Notes under the pieces: generated by a model
What the model saw: only the letters and a program-made list of their open reading frames with translations
Database searches by the model: none
Told to the model about the DNA's origin: nothing
Part shown: piece after piece, positions 53,284 to 61,293 of the stretch
How the letters are laid out: the number at the start of each line of letters is the position of its first letter
Position numbering within the stretch: the first letter of the stretch is position 1
Assembly: GCA_964582375.1 (NCBI GenBank)
Contig: CAZORL010000005.1
Span: 1 to 64,000, forward strand
Origin: CAKSQF01 sp964582375
GTDB lineage: Bacteria; Bacillota; Clostridia; Oscillospirales; CAG-272
Direction: 5' to 3'
DNA: 64,000 nucleotides
Translations under genes and position numbers: made by a program

Positions 53284-54357
53284 ATGAGAAGTATTATTGA
53301 TATTACCGACCTGTCGGTGGATGAGATCGACGGGATCGTTTCGACAGCTCTTGATATTATCGAAAAACCGCAGAAATATGCGCATGTTTGCGAGGGCAAA
53401 AAGCTTGCGACCCTCTTTTTCGAGCCGTCTACAAGAACCCGCCTCAGCTTCGAGGCGGCAATGTACGAGCTTGGCGGCAATGTGATCGGATTTTCGGCGG
53501 CGGCAAGCTCGTCCGCATCAAAGGGCGAGAGCGTTGCCGATACATCGAAGGTTATCAGCTGTTACGCCGATATCATCGCAATGCGCCATCCCAAAGAGGG
53601 TGCGGCACTTGTTGCCGCATCAAATGCACGCATTCCCGTGATCAATGCGGGCGACGGCGGACATTGCCACCCGACCCAGACGCTTGCCGATCTTTTGACC
53701 ATCAGACGCGAAAAGGGAAGACTTTCCGATCTGACGATCGGTCTTTGCGGTGACCTTAAATACGGCAGGACTGTCCATTCGCTTATCCGTGCGATGAGCA
53801 GATACGAGGGTATCAAATTCGTTCTGATCTCACCCGGTGAGCTTGCCCTCCCCGATTATGTCAAAAACGAGATGATAAACGGCGGCGTTTCCTTCGAGGA
53901 AGATCCCGATCTCGTCCATGCTCTGCCCACCCTCGACGTTCTTTATATGACGAGAGTTCAGCAGGAGAGATTTGAGGACAGGGACGAATATCTTCGCCTC
54001 AAGGACAGCTATATACTCACCGCCGACAAGATGAACTTCGCAAAGAGCGACATGTCGGTGCTTCATCCGCTTCCCAGAGTAAACGAGATATCGGTTGCCA
54101 TCGATGATGACCCGCGTGCCTGCTACTTTAAGCAGGTCGAAAACGGCAAGTATATGCGTATGGCACTTATCCTAAAGATGCTTTCGCTTGCCGACGGCAG
54201 ACCCATGCCGATCGACCGATCAAAACTTGTCACATCCGAACACACATGTCAAAATCCTCGCTGTATCTTCACCTGCGAGCAGGAGCTTGCACCTCTTTTC
54301 AAAGAGGTTGACGGCTCGCTTCGCTGTCTTTACTGCGAGGAGGGGCTTACAACATAG
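53284..54357 (+). CDS. pyrB: Aspartate carbamoyltransferase with PyrI-like zinc tail
   Basis: 357 residues; a plain catalytic chain is about 305-310. Catalytic motifs: FFEPSTRTRLSFEAAM (about 46-61), NAGDGGHCHPTQTLADLL and HPLPRVNEI. After about residue 315 comes a Cys-rich tail: C322-x4-C327 and C348-x2-C351, within TCQNPRCIF and RCLYCEE. This is the spacing and wording of the zinc site in the PyrI regulatory chain (CPNxxCI...CxYCE), without the PyrI nucleotide-binding domain. The tail may mediate assembly (inference). Last pyr gene. Confidence 0.93.
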   Translation: MRSIIDITDLSVDEIDGIVSTALDIIEKPQKYAHVCEGKKLATLFFEPSTRTRLSFEAAMYELGGNVIGFSAAASSSASKGESVADTSKVISCYADIIAMRHPKEGAALVAASNARIPVINAGDGGHCHPTQTLADLLTIRREKGRLSDLTIGLCGDLKYGRTVHSLIRAMSRYEGIKFVLISPGELALPDYVKNEMINGGVSFEEDPDLVHALPTLDVLYMTRVQQERFEDRDEYLRLKDSYILTADKMNFAKSDMSVLHPLPRVNEISVAIDDDPRACYFKQVENGKYMRMALILKMLSLADGRPMPIDRSKLVTSEHTCQNPRCIFTCEQELAPLFKEVDGSLRCLYCEEGLTT

Positions 54358-54373
54358 GAAATATTTTTATGTC

Positions 54374-55774
54374 ATGAAAAAATTCATAAAAAGATCGATC
54401 GCGACTTTCCTTGTCGCATCGGCGGTCGCCGTGTCTTATCTGCCGATATCGGCGATCGAGACTGCATATACTGTAACATCAAGATCAAAGACCACCGCAA
54501 GAGCGGCGATAATCACCGCCATAGAGAAGCTTGACACCGACTTGCAAATGTACGAGTACAATGTCACCGTCGATGAGGTGAACGCAATATTTGACGAGCT
54601 GTTAAAGAACCCTGAGTTTTACTATGTCGGTGGCAGATCGTATTCCTATTTCCCGTCAAGCGGGAAGGTTACGACGCTGAGGATATCATATACCGCCGAC
54701 AGCTCCGAGCTCGCCGCCGCAAACGGCAAGATCAACGAGATCATCTCCGAGATGCCGAGCGATATCAAAAGCGATATCGACAAGGCACTCTGGGTGTTTG
54801 AGTATATGTGCACAAATTTCGAATATGATACCGATTTTGAATATTATCGCGCCAACGAACTGCTCGCAAACGGCAGAGGCGTCTGCAACGCATATTCACA
54901 GCTTTATGGTATAATTCTCCAACGCCTCGGTATGAGTGTCGGATATGCGACCTCGTCTGCGATGAACCATATATGGAATACGGTCATGATCGACGGCAAA
55001 TGGTATCATGTCGATACCACATGGGCTGACCCGATCCCCGATCGGTTCGCACATGCGTCAAAGGCGTATTTCCTTCGCTCGGATGCCGAGATGAAAAAAC
55101 TCGGGTATCACGATTGGATCTCCGATCATACCTGCGACACCGAGTACTGCGGCGATCTTCTTGATAATTTCGAAAATTCGGGCGGATGGCTTGACGGCAG
55201 ATGGTATTTTGCCGATAGAAAAGGTAAAATCTACGAGATAGACACCAAAAATCGTACAAAACGCACAGTATTTGAGGTGGACGATCTTTGGTATGTCGAT
55301 GCGTTCAGCTATTACATTAACAAATATGTCGGTGTCTGCGAATATGGCGACAAGCTTTATTATAACGGTCCCGACGGTATATATTTGCTCGATGTCAAAA
55401 GCGGAAGATCTGATCGCGTGCTGACCTACACCGATCGGCTCGTATTCGCTCTGCTTTCAAGGGATGGCTTTATCGAATATCTTGTCGGGGATGAGCCATA
55501 TTCAAGCGATTGCGAGATACGCAAATTTGCGCCGATCAATTACGGCGACGCCAACGGTGACGGGAAGATCAACTCGTCCGATGTCATCCTGCTCAAAAAG
55601 TATATCGCAAATTACGACGGCAAAACAGGCACTTCAAGTGTTAATCTCCCCGGTTGCGGCGATGCCAACGGCGACGGAAAAACAACCTCTGCCGATATCA
55701 TTTTGCTAAAAAAATATATCGCAAACTATGACCCTGCCACAGGCAAGTCAAGCATAACCCTCGGGGCGGGATGA
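54374..55774 (+). CDS. Secreted transglutaminase-like protein with type I dockerin
   Basis: 466 residues from ATG 54374. Signal peptide (1-28, ISA-IE). A transglutaminase-like core follows, with Cys in GRGVCNAYSQLYG (about 175), His in MNHIWNTVMIDGKWYHV (about 200) and Asp in VDTTWADP. A beta-propeller-like repeat region (about 265-395) comes next. Two dockerin repeats end the protein: GDANGDGKINSSDVILLKKY and GDANGDGKTTSADIILLKKY, with calcium-site Asp/Asn and a flanking Lys-Lys-Tyr. A dockerin suggests docking to a cohesin scaffold (cellulosome-like). It starts only 16 bp after pyrB, an unexpected partner; the SD is weak (AGGAAAT). Confidence 0.9.
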   Translation: MKKFIKRSIATFLVASAVAVSYLPISAIETAYTVTSRSKTTARAAIITAIEKLDTDLQMYEYNVTVDEVNAIFDELLKNPEFYYVGGRSYSYFPSSGKVTTLRISYTADSSELAAANGKINEIISEMPSDIKSDIDKALWVFEYMCTNFEYDTDFEYYRANELLANGRGVCNAYSQLYGIILQRLGMSVGYATSSAMNHIWNTVMIDGKWYHVDTTWADPIPDRFAHASKAYFLRSDAEMKKLGYHDWISDHTCDTEYCGDLLDNFENSGGWLDGRWYFADRKGKIYEIDTKNRTKRTVFEVDDLWYVDAFSYYINKYVGVCEYGDKLYYNGPDGIYLLDVKSGRSDRVLTYTDRLVFALLSRDGFIEYLVGDEPYSSDCEIRKFAPINYGDANGDGKINSSDVILLKKYIANYDGKTGTSSVNLPGCGDANGDGKTTSADIILLKKYIANYDPATGKSSITLGAG

Positions 55775-55792
55775 AAAAAGATAAAAAGCGAG

Positions 55793-56101
55793 ATGTATAG
55801 AGCGGCAAAGCCCGAGACAAATCTCAAAATGCGACGCCTTGCAGTCGGTCTGCGCCAACGCAGACTTGCGGAGCTGTCGGGCATTCCGCTACGCACCATT
55901 CAGCAATATGAGCAGTGCCAAAAAAACATCAATCGAGCCGCGACAGAGTATATCGCCATGCTTGCAAAGGTACTCCGGTGCGATGAAAAAATCGAAAAAA
56001 AAGGCAGTCTCGCATGCTTGAGACTGCCTTTTTTGTGCGGCAGAGCGTCGATCTGCGCCGATATAAACAAATATCCGACATTGCGTCAAGAAGACTCTTG
56101 A
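55793..56101 (+). CDS. Small XRE-type helix-turn-helix protein, C-terminus doubtful
   Basis: 102-codon frame. Residues 10-65 are a clear XRE HTH: NLKMRRLAVGLRQRRLAELS, GIPLRTIQQYEQ, AATEYIAMLAKVLRCD. Stand-alone proteins of this kind normally stop soon after ALGC(S)-like text, at about 65-70 residues. Here the frame runs on through an intrinsic terminator (55995-56034), so the last 35 residues are probably not a natural domain and the gene may have lost its stop or be decaying. No partner target site was recognised. Confidence 0.6.
   Translation: MYRAAKPETNLKMRRLAVGLRQRRLAELSGIPLRTIQQYEQCQKNINRAATEYIAMLAKVLRCDEKIEKKGSLACLRLPFLCGRASICADINKYPTLRQEDS
55995..56034 (+). terminator. Strong intrinsic terminator inside the 3' part of the XRE frame
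   Basis: A-tract, then stem AAGGCAGTCTC (56001-56011) / GAGACTGCCTT (56020-56030), 8-nt loop, then TTTTTT (to 56034). It is symmetrical (A8/T6), so it could work on both strands. Confidence 0.9.
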
Positions 56102-56126
56102 CAATCTCGATCAAATATGGTAAAAT
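56098..56126 (+). promoter_or_regulatory. Promoter of the GH5-like gene
   Basis: TTGACA (56098-56103), 17-bp spacer, TAAAAT (56121-56126), 32 bp before the start codon. Confidence 0.75.
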
Positions 56127-56158
56127 GCATACAGCAAACCTCGAAAGGAGCTTGATTT

Positions 56159-57238
56159 ATGAAAGAAAGATGGACAAAAGAAAAGGCGTGGGACTATTGG
56201 AGGCAAAGACCGTGGATAGTCGGTTGCAATTTCGTGCCCTCGCAGACACCCGTGCTGTCAATGTGGAAGGATGACACGCTTGAGGAGATGCTTCCGACGC
56301 TCGAGAGCGAAATGGAGCTTGCGCATTCGATCGGATTTAACAGCGTTCGAATTTGGTTTCCGTTTGACAGCTGGTATCACGAGAGAGGTGTCTGCCTTGA
56401 CAGGATCGATCGCGTGCTGGGGCTTTTTTACTCGCACGGACTGTCGGTGATGCCCGTACTCTTCAACGATTGTGTTTCGTTCGGTCGTCCCGAGAAGATC
56501 GAGATACCAAAGCCTGCCCCCGGGCACGGACATTACGATGTCGGATGTCACGGCGGACATAAAAACAGTGCGCATATCACACCGCCCAAGGATGCGAAAG
56601 GCTGGATACTCTGGGATGAGCCCGAGTGGCAACCGATCTGCGAGCAGTATCTTCATGACATTTTCGGACGTTTCGGCAAGGACGAAAGGATCGTTATCTG
56701 GGATCTTTGGAACGAGCCGGGCAACAGCAAGAGAGAGGAGATGAGCGTGCCCTATCTTAAGCGCACCTTTGAGATCGCGCGCGAATATGAGCCGACCGCA
56801 CCGCTGACCGTTGGCGCATGGAGCTATTCGGACGATTACGGGGCAGATCCCGAGGCAAAGCTTTCGCCGATACAGCAGCTTGCCGTCGAGCTTTCGGATA
56901 TCGTGAGCTTCCATGATTACGAGCCTTTTTGGAAGGTCAAGAATATTGTTTCCGAGCTTGAAAAGGAGGGTCGCCCGATGGCAAATACCGAGTGGCTTCA
57001 CCGCATTCTCGACAACAATATCGCCGATCAACTGCCATTCTATCGGGAAAAACAGATTGCAAGCTTCAACTGGGGACTTGTTGCGGGATATTCGCAGTTC
57101 TATCTCCCTTGGGAGTGGCTTAAAGCGGCGCGCCCCGAGCTTGACTACACAAAATGGCAGCATGATCTTTTCAGAGAGGATCATACGCCGTACGATCCGC
57201 ATGAGATCGAGCTGATAAAAGAACTGACAAAAGAATAA
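56159..57238 (+). CDS. GH5-like (cellulase-superfamily) glycoside hydrolase, cytoplasmic
   Basis: 359 residues, no signal peptide. A TIM-barrel glycosidase of clan GH-A. FNSVRIWFPFDSWY (strand 2-3), acid/base Glu in WDLWNEPGN (about 185), His in SFHDYEP and nucleophile Glu in NTEWLHR (about 278). It is related to proteins often named cellulase or 1,4-beta-xylanase. Because it is cytoplasmic, a role on imported oligosaccharides is likely (inference). Own promoter and strong terminator, so it is a single-gene unit. SD AAAGGAG. Confidence 0.87.
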   Translation: MKERWTKEKAWDYWRQRPWIVGCNFVPSQTPVLSMWKDDTLEEMLPTLESEMELAHSIGFNSVRIWFPFDSWYHERGVCLDRIDRVLGLFYSHGLSVMPVLFNDCVSFGRPEKIEIPKPAPGHGHYDVGCHGGHKNSAHITPPKDAKGWILWDEPEWQPICEQYLHDIFGRFGKDERIVIWDLWNEPGNSKREEMSVPYLKRTFEIAREYEPTAPLTVGAWSYSDDYGADPEAKLSPIQQLAVELSDIVSFHDYEPFWKVKNIVSELEKEGRPMANTEWLHRILDNNIADQLPFYREKQIASFNWGLVAGYSQFYLPWEWLKAARPELDYTKWQHDLFREDHTPYDPHEIELIKELTKE

Positions 57239-57242
57239 AATG

Positions 57243-57291
57243 AAAAAATCTGTCTCAAATGCCGAAAGTCGGCATTTGAGACAGATTTTTT
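57243..57291. terminator. Bidirectional terminator (CTCAAATGC type)
   Basis: A6, stem ATCTGTCTCAAATGCCGA (57248-57265) / TCGGCATTTGAGACAGAT (57269-57286), loop AAG, T6. It is fully symmetrical and lies between the convergent GH5-like gene and ppa. Confidence 0.92.
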
Positions 57292-57344
57292 GTTGAGGTG
57301 CTTTTTTGTTGAAACCCTTGCGGTGCGATCACCCATCCTCGACT

Positions 57345-57878
57345 TTATTCCGCGCCGTAGGTCTTGTTGTAATTTTCGATCGCGGCGGCGATGATCTTGG
57401 CGGCGTCTCGTTCGTCGCCGACATTGTTGACTACCGTCTCCTTATGCTCAAGCGTCTTGTAGACGGTGAAAAAGTGTTGCATCTCCTCGTAAACATGGCG
57501 AGGGAGTGCGAAGATGGAGCGGTAACCGTTGTATGTGGGGTCGGAGAAGGGTATTGCGATGATCTTCTCATCAAGCTTTCCGTTGTCCATCATTCGTATG
57601 ACGCCGATCGGATAGGCGTGCACGAGTGTGAGCGGTGAGATCGACTCACTGCAGAGTATCAGAACATCAAGCGGGTCACCGTCATCTGCGTATGTGCGCG
57701 GGATGAATCCGTAATTTGCCGGGTAGTGCGTGGCGGTATAGAGTATTCGATCGAGCTTCAGAAGTCCGGTTTCCTTATCAAGCTCATATTTGTTCTTACA
57801 TCCCTTCGGGATCTCGATGACCGCATAAAAATCATCGGGGTGAACTCTGTCGGGATCTATGTCGTGCCATATGTTCAT
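57345..57878 (-). CDS. ppa: Inorganic pyrophosphatase (soluble, family I)
   Basis: 177 residues from ATG 57878. Hydrolyses PPi to phosphate. YAVIEIPKGCKNKYELDKET, YPANYGFIPRTYADDGDPLDVL (key acidic residues DDGDPLD) and the KxxDEK-like GKLDEKIIAI are present. A TTG at 57887 is in frame but AAAGGA is only one base before it and 10 nt before the ATG, so the ATG is used. Third gene after pgk and tpiA. Confidence 0.95.
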   Translation of the reverse strand: MNIWHDIDPDRVHPDDFYAVIEIPKGCKNKYELDKETGLLKLDRILYTATHYPANYGFIPRTYADDGDPLDVLILCSESISPLTLVHAYPIGVIRMMDNGKLDEKIIAIPFSDPTYNGYRSIFALPRHVYEEMQHFFTVYKTLEHKETVVNNVGDERDAAKIIAAAIENYNKTYGAE

Positions 57879-57954
57879 GCTTGTCAAATCCTTTCGTTTG
57901 TGTACAAACGGGGAGTGATCCGTTGCCGAATCCCTCCCCGTAGATCAGATGAAA

Positions 57955-58722
57955 TTACTGTGCGGCTTCAACGATCGTGGCAAATGCATCAGCCTTGAGC
58001 GATGCTCCGCCGATCAGACCGCCGTCGATGTTCTCCATCGCAATTAGTTCTGCCGCATTGCCTGCGTTCATCGAACCGCCGTAGAGGACGATCAGCTGAC
58101 GAGCCAAAGATTTGCTGTAGAGCGATGCGACTGTCGTTCTGATGAAAGCACAGACCTCCTCAGCCTGTTCGGCAGTTGCGGTCTTGCCCGTGCCGATAGC
58201 CCATACAGGCTCGTAAGCGATGATAATGCGGTTCATCTTCTCGGCGGGAATGCCTGCCAGAGCAAGCTTTACCTGCCTTGCGACGACCTCGCTCGTGATA
58301 CCTGCCTCACGCTCTGCAAGCAGTTCACCAACGCAAACGATAGCGGTAAGATCGCTGTTTATTGCCGCCTTGGTGCGAAGGTTGACCGTTTCGTCGGTCT
58401 CGCCGAAATACTGGCGACGTTCGCTGTGACCGATAACGACATATTTTGCGCCTGCGTCAACGAGCATCTCAGCCGAGATCTCGCCGGTGTATGCACCCTT
58501 TTTCTCGTAGTGGACATTCTGTCCGCCTACCTTTACGGCAGTACCCGCAAGTACCTTTGCCACAACGGGAATGTCGATTGCGGGAACGCAAACAACGATG
58601 TCGCAGCTGCGTCTGCCCTTGACATGCTCAAAGAGATCAGCGGCAAATTCCTTTGCCTGCGAGGGGGTAAGATTCATTTTCCAGTTTCCCGCAATGACGG
58701 GTCTTCTTTTTCTTGCACTCAT
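57955..58722 (-). CDS. tpiA: Triosephosphate isomerase
   Basis: 255 residues. Interconverts DHAP and GAP. AGNWKMN (Asn/Lys), YVVIGHSERRQYFGETDE (catalytic His), IAYEPVWAIGTGKTAT (catalytic Glu and loop 6) and LYGGSMNAGNA are all present. Follows pgk by 25 bp. SD GGAGG. Confidence 0.97.
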   Translation of the reverse strand: MSARKRRPVIAGNWKMNLTPSQAKEFAADLFEHVKGRRSCDIVVCVPAIDIPVVAKVLAGTAVKVGGQNVHYEKKGAYTGEISAEMLVDAGAKYVVIGHSERRQYFGETDETVNLRTKAAINSDLTAIVCVGELLAEREAGITSEVVARQVKLALAGIPAEKMNRIIIAYEPVWAIGTGKTATAEQAEEVCAFIRTTVASLYSKSLARQLIVLYGGSMNAGNAAELIAMENIDGGLIGGASLKADAFATIVEAAQ

Positions 58723-58747
58723 TTTATATATCCTCCAATGTCAGGGA

Positions 58748-60058
58748 TCAGTCTTTGTCGTTGAGGCATGCAATGCCGGGGAGATCCTTGCCTTCAAGGA
58801 ACTCGAGCGATGCGCCGCCGCCTGTCGAAATGTGGGTCATTCTGTCAGCAAAGCCGAGATTTTCAGCCGCTGCCGCCGAATCACCGCCGCCGATGATCGA
58901 GATAGCACCTTCGTCGGTTGCCTCAGCAACTGCGGTTGCGACAGCTATCGTGCCGGATGCAAAATTCTTCCATTCGGAAACGCCCATCGGGCCGTTCCAT
59001 ACGACAGTGCCTGCACCCTTGAGCGACTTGGAGTAGAGCTCCTGGGTCTTGAGACCGATGTCAAGTCCCATCCATCCGTCGGGAAGTGCGTCCGAATCCA
59101 TTTCCATAAATACGGCATCCTCGGAGTAGGATGTTGCGATCATGTTGTCAACAGGGAGGAGAAGGTTTACGCCTTTTGCGTGAGCCTTGTCCATGATGTC
59201 ACGTGCAAGATCGACCTTGTCGTTCTCGCAGATCGATGTGCCGATCGATTTGCCCATTGCACGGTAGAATGTGTAAGCCATGCCGCCGCCGATGATGAGC
59301 GTGTCAACCTTGTCAAGAAGGTTCTCGATAACACCGATCTTGTCGGAGACCTTTGCGCCGCCGAGAATTGCAACGAAAGGACGCTTGGGATCGGCAAGAG
59401 CATCGCCCATTACCGAGATCTCTTTCTGAATAAGGTATCCGCATACGGCAGGGAGATAGTCTGCAACGCCTGCGGTCGATGCGTGAGCACGGTGAGCCGT
59501 GCCGAATGCATCGTTAACATAGATGTCAGCCATGGATGCAAGCTCTTTTGCAAATGCGGGATCGTTCTTTTCCTCTTCTTCGTGGAAACGAACATTCTCG
59601 AGGATAAGGATCTGACCGGGCTTCAGAGCGGCAGCCTTTGCCTTTGCATCGGGACCGATAACGTCCTTTGCCATGATGACTTCTTTGCCGCAAAGCTCGG
59701 AGATGCGAGCAGCAACGGGAGCCAGCGAGAGCTTCTTGATATCGTTCTTCGCCTTTTCGAGAGCGGCTGCCTTTGCTGCCTCCTGCTGATCCTCGGGAAG
59801 AGCGGCGATCTTCTTAAGCTCCTTTTTGTCGAGCTTGAGCTTCTCGTTGAAGATATTGTGAGGGCGACCCATGTGAGAGCAGAGGATAACTGCCGCACCG
59901 TGGTCTGCCAGATAGTTGATGGTAGGAAGCGCACCGACAATTCTCTTGTCATCGGTAATGACGCCGTCCTTCATGGGAACATTGAAGTCGCATCTTGCAA
60001 GAACGCGCTTGCCGGATACGTCAATGTCTTCGATTGTCTTTTTGTTGTACATAGACAT
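58748..60058 (-). CDS. pgk: Phosphoglycerate kinase with an insertion
   Basis: 436 residues, about 40 more than most bacterial enzymes. RVLARCDFNVPMKDG, VRFHEEEEKNDPAFAKELA, LGGAKVSDKIGVIENLLDK and the C-terminal SIIGGGDSAAAAE motifs are intact. The loop after HMGRP reads HN instead of KG and is followed by an extra Lys/Ala/Glu-rich helical segment of about 30 residues (about 68-105). Similar inserts exist in some Clostridia. GAPDH is not next to it. SD GAGGTG 7 nt before ATG 60058. Confidence 0.96.
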   Translation of the reverse strand: MSMYNKKTIEDIDVSGKRVLARCDFNVPMKDGVITDDKRIVGALPTINYLADHGAAVILCSHMGRPHNIFNEKLKLDKKELKKIAALPEDQQEAAKAAALEKAKNDIKKLSLAPVAARISELCGKEVIMAKDVIGPDAKAKAAALKPGQILILENVRFHEEEEKNDPAFAKELASMADIYVNDAFGTAHRAHASTAGVADYLPAVCGYLIQKEISVMGDALADPKRPFVAILGGAKVSDKIGVIENLLDKVDTLIIGGGMAYTFYRAMGKSIGTSICENDKVDLARDIMDKAHAKGVNLLLPVDNMIATSYSEDAVFMEMDSDALPDGWMGLDIGLKTQELYSKSLKGAGTVVWNGPMGVSEWKNFASGTIAVATAVAEATDEGAISIIGGGDSAAAAENLGFADRMTHISTGGGASLEFLEGKDLPGIACLNDKD

Positions 60059-60103
60059 GTGTTTTCACCTCATATAAAATTTAAGCTGCTTTTTGCGATA
60101 ATA

Positions 60104-60132
60104 ATCTTACCACATTATGGCGGAAATATCAA
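60104..60132 (-). promoter_or_regulatory. Promoter of pgk-tpiA-ppa
   Basis: Minus strand TTGATA (60127-60132), 17-bp spacer, TAAGAT (60104-60109), about 45 bp before pgk. Positions 60150-60172 hold an AT-rich palindrome (AAAAATTGCAATTTTT) that may end the transporter transcript. Confidence 0.65.
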
Positions 60133-60186
60133 GTACTTTTATGAAAAAAAGTATGAAAAATTGCAATTTTTTTCAGAAATTTTCAG

Positions 60187-61113
60187 TCAGGCGACGATGT
60201 GGTCGAGCAAAGTGAGCAAATAACCCGCAAAAAGTCCGAAAAACATGACCAGCGCGGTGATCGAGATGTTCTCTTTTATGCGTGAATTTTCTTTGTAAAG
60301 CACCATCAGTCCAAGCCCTGCGTTGACCGAAAGCCCCGAGACGACCGCACCGAAGGTCAGACCGTCGAGCAGATAAAGTTCGGTCAGAACAACCGAGGAT
60401 GCACAGTTCGGGATAAGTCCGACGAGAGATGCAAGTATCGGCTGTAACCACTTGCTCTGCCCGAGGAAAGCGATAAGCCGATCTTCGCCGACAAGCTCGA
60501 TCAGAGCACCCATCGCAAAATTGACGCACAGAACATAGAAAAAGATCTTTGCACAGTGGAGGATCGGATGCTTCCATTCAAAATGACCGCCCTCGATCTC
60601 ATGCTTGCAACAGCCGATCGATGCGTGCGAGTGCGGCTTTTCGTGGATGTGCTCGCCGTGATCGTGATCATGCTCGTGATCGTGATCATGGTGATCGGCG
60701 TGCTTGTGGATGCGATGCCTGTCGAGCAGAGCCATCGTGATGTATCCTGCAAAAATTCCGAGGACAAGCTTTGCCGATATCAGGGCGAGCATGTTGGCAA
60801 ATCTATCGGGACGCGAGAGCATTATCGGGATCGCCTCATCCGATGTTGCGATGTAGACAGCGACGAGCGCACCTGCCGAGAGCGAACCGCCGGCAAAAAG
60901 GTCGGTCGCGGCGACCGAAAATCCGCACTGCGGTATCGAGCCGAAAAGTGCGCCGATCAGCGGTGAGAGCCTGCCGCAGAGAAGGCGTGAATTTTCAAGT
61001 GCGGTGTATTTTTTGTATTCAATCCACTCGATCAAAAAGCAGACCGGAAGCAGGATCGGAAGTATCATCGCCGAGTCGGCGAGCGCGTGAAGTATAACGT
61101 GACCGAGATCCAT
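60187..61113 (-). CDS. Putative manganese/metal efflux transporter (ArsP_2 family)
   Basis: 308 residues, about 8-10 membrane segments in two related halves, each with a GxxPxC motif (FGSIPQCGFSVAATDLF and VGLIPNCASSVVLTELYLL). The halves are joined by a loop at about 140-180 that is very rich in His and Asp (HDHDHEHDHDHGEH and HEKPHSHASIGCCKH), a likely metal-binding segment. Family members are annotated as putative manganese transporters. The direction and metal are inferred. Own promoter and a short 5' leader without a yybP-ykoY riboswitch. Confidence 0.85.
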   Translation of the reverse strand: MDLGHVILHALADSAMILPILLPVCFLIEWIEYKKYTALENSRLLCGRLSPLIGALFGSIPQCGFSVAATDLFAGGSLSAGALVAVYIATSDEAIPIMLSRPDRFANMLALISAKLVLGIFAGYITMALLDRHRIHKHADHHDHDHEHDHDHGEHIHEKPHSHASIGCCKHEIEGGHFEWKHPILHCAKIFFYVLCVNFAMGALIELVGEDRLIAFLGQSKWLQPILASLVGLIPNCASSVVLTELYLLDGLTFGAVVSGLSVNAGLGLMVLYKENSRIKENISITALVMFFGLFAGYLLTLLDHIVA

Positions 61114-61163
61114 GTAGTCGTGTGTGCTCCTTTCGGCGTCAGATGTTTGCCCGAACTGTCGTT

Positions 61164-61192
61164 ATTTTAACACAATTTGCCCGATATGTCAA
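61164..61192 (-). promoter_or_regulatory. Promoter of the metal transporter gene
   Basis: Minus strand TTGACA (61187-61192), 17-bp spacer, TAAAAT (61164-61169), about 50 bp before the ATG at 61113. Confidence 0.75.
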
Positions 61193-61211
61193 GATGTATC
61201 GGTAAAAATGC

Positions 61212-61240
61212 TTGATTTATTCACATTTGAGTGGTAAAAT
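61212..61240 (+). promoter_or_regulatory. Promoter of the LCP gene
   Basis: TTGATT (61212-61217), 17-bp spacer, TAAAAT (61235-61240), about 54 bp before the TTG start at 61294. Confidence 0.6.
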
Positions 61241-61293
61241 AATCAGATGAGAAGAAAAAACGTCCGAGCGATCGGCGAAAGGAGCACATTTTT

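Noticed and set aside
58571..60223. 550-codon plus-strand frame opposite tpiA and pgk
   Set aside because: It is the antisense of two well-identified glycolytic genes, with no SD and no family resemblance.
61114..61170. yybP-ykoY manganese riboswitch before the metal transporter
   Set aside because: The leader is about 45-50 nt and shows none of the conserved loops of that class.
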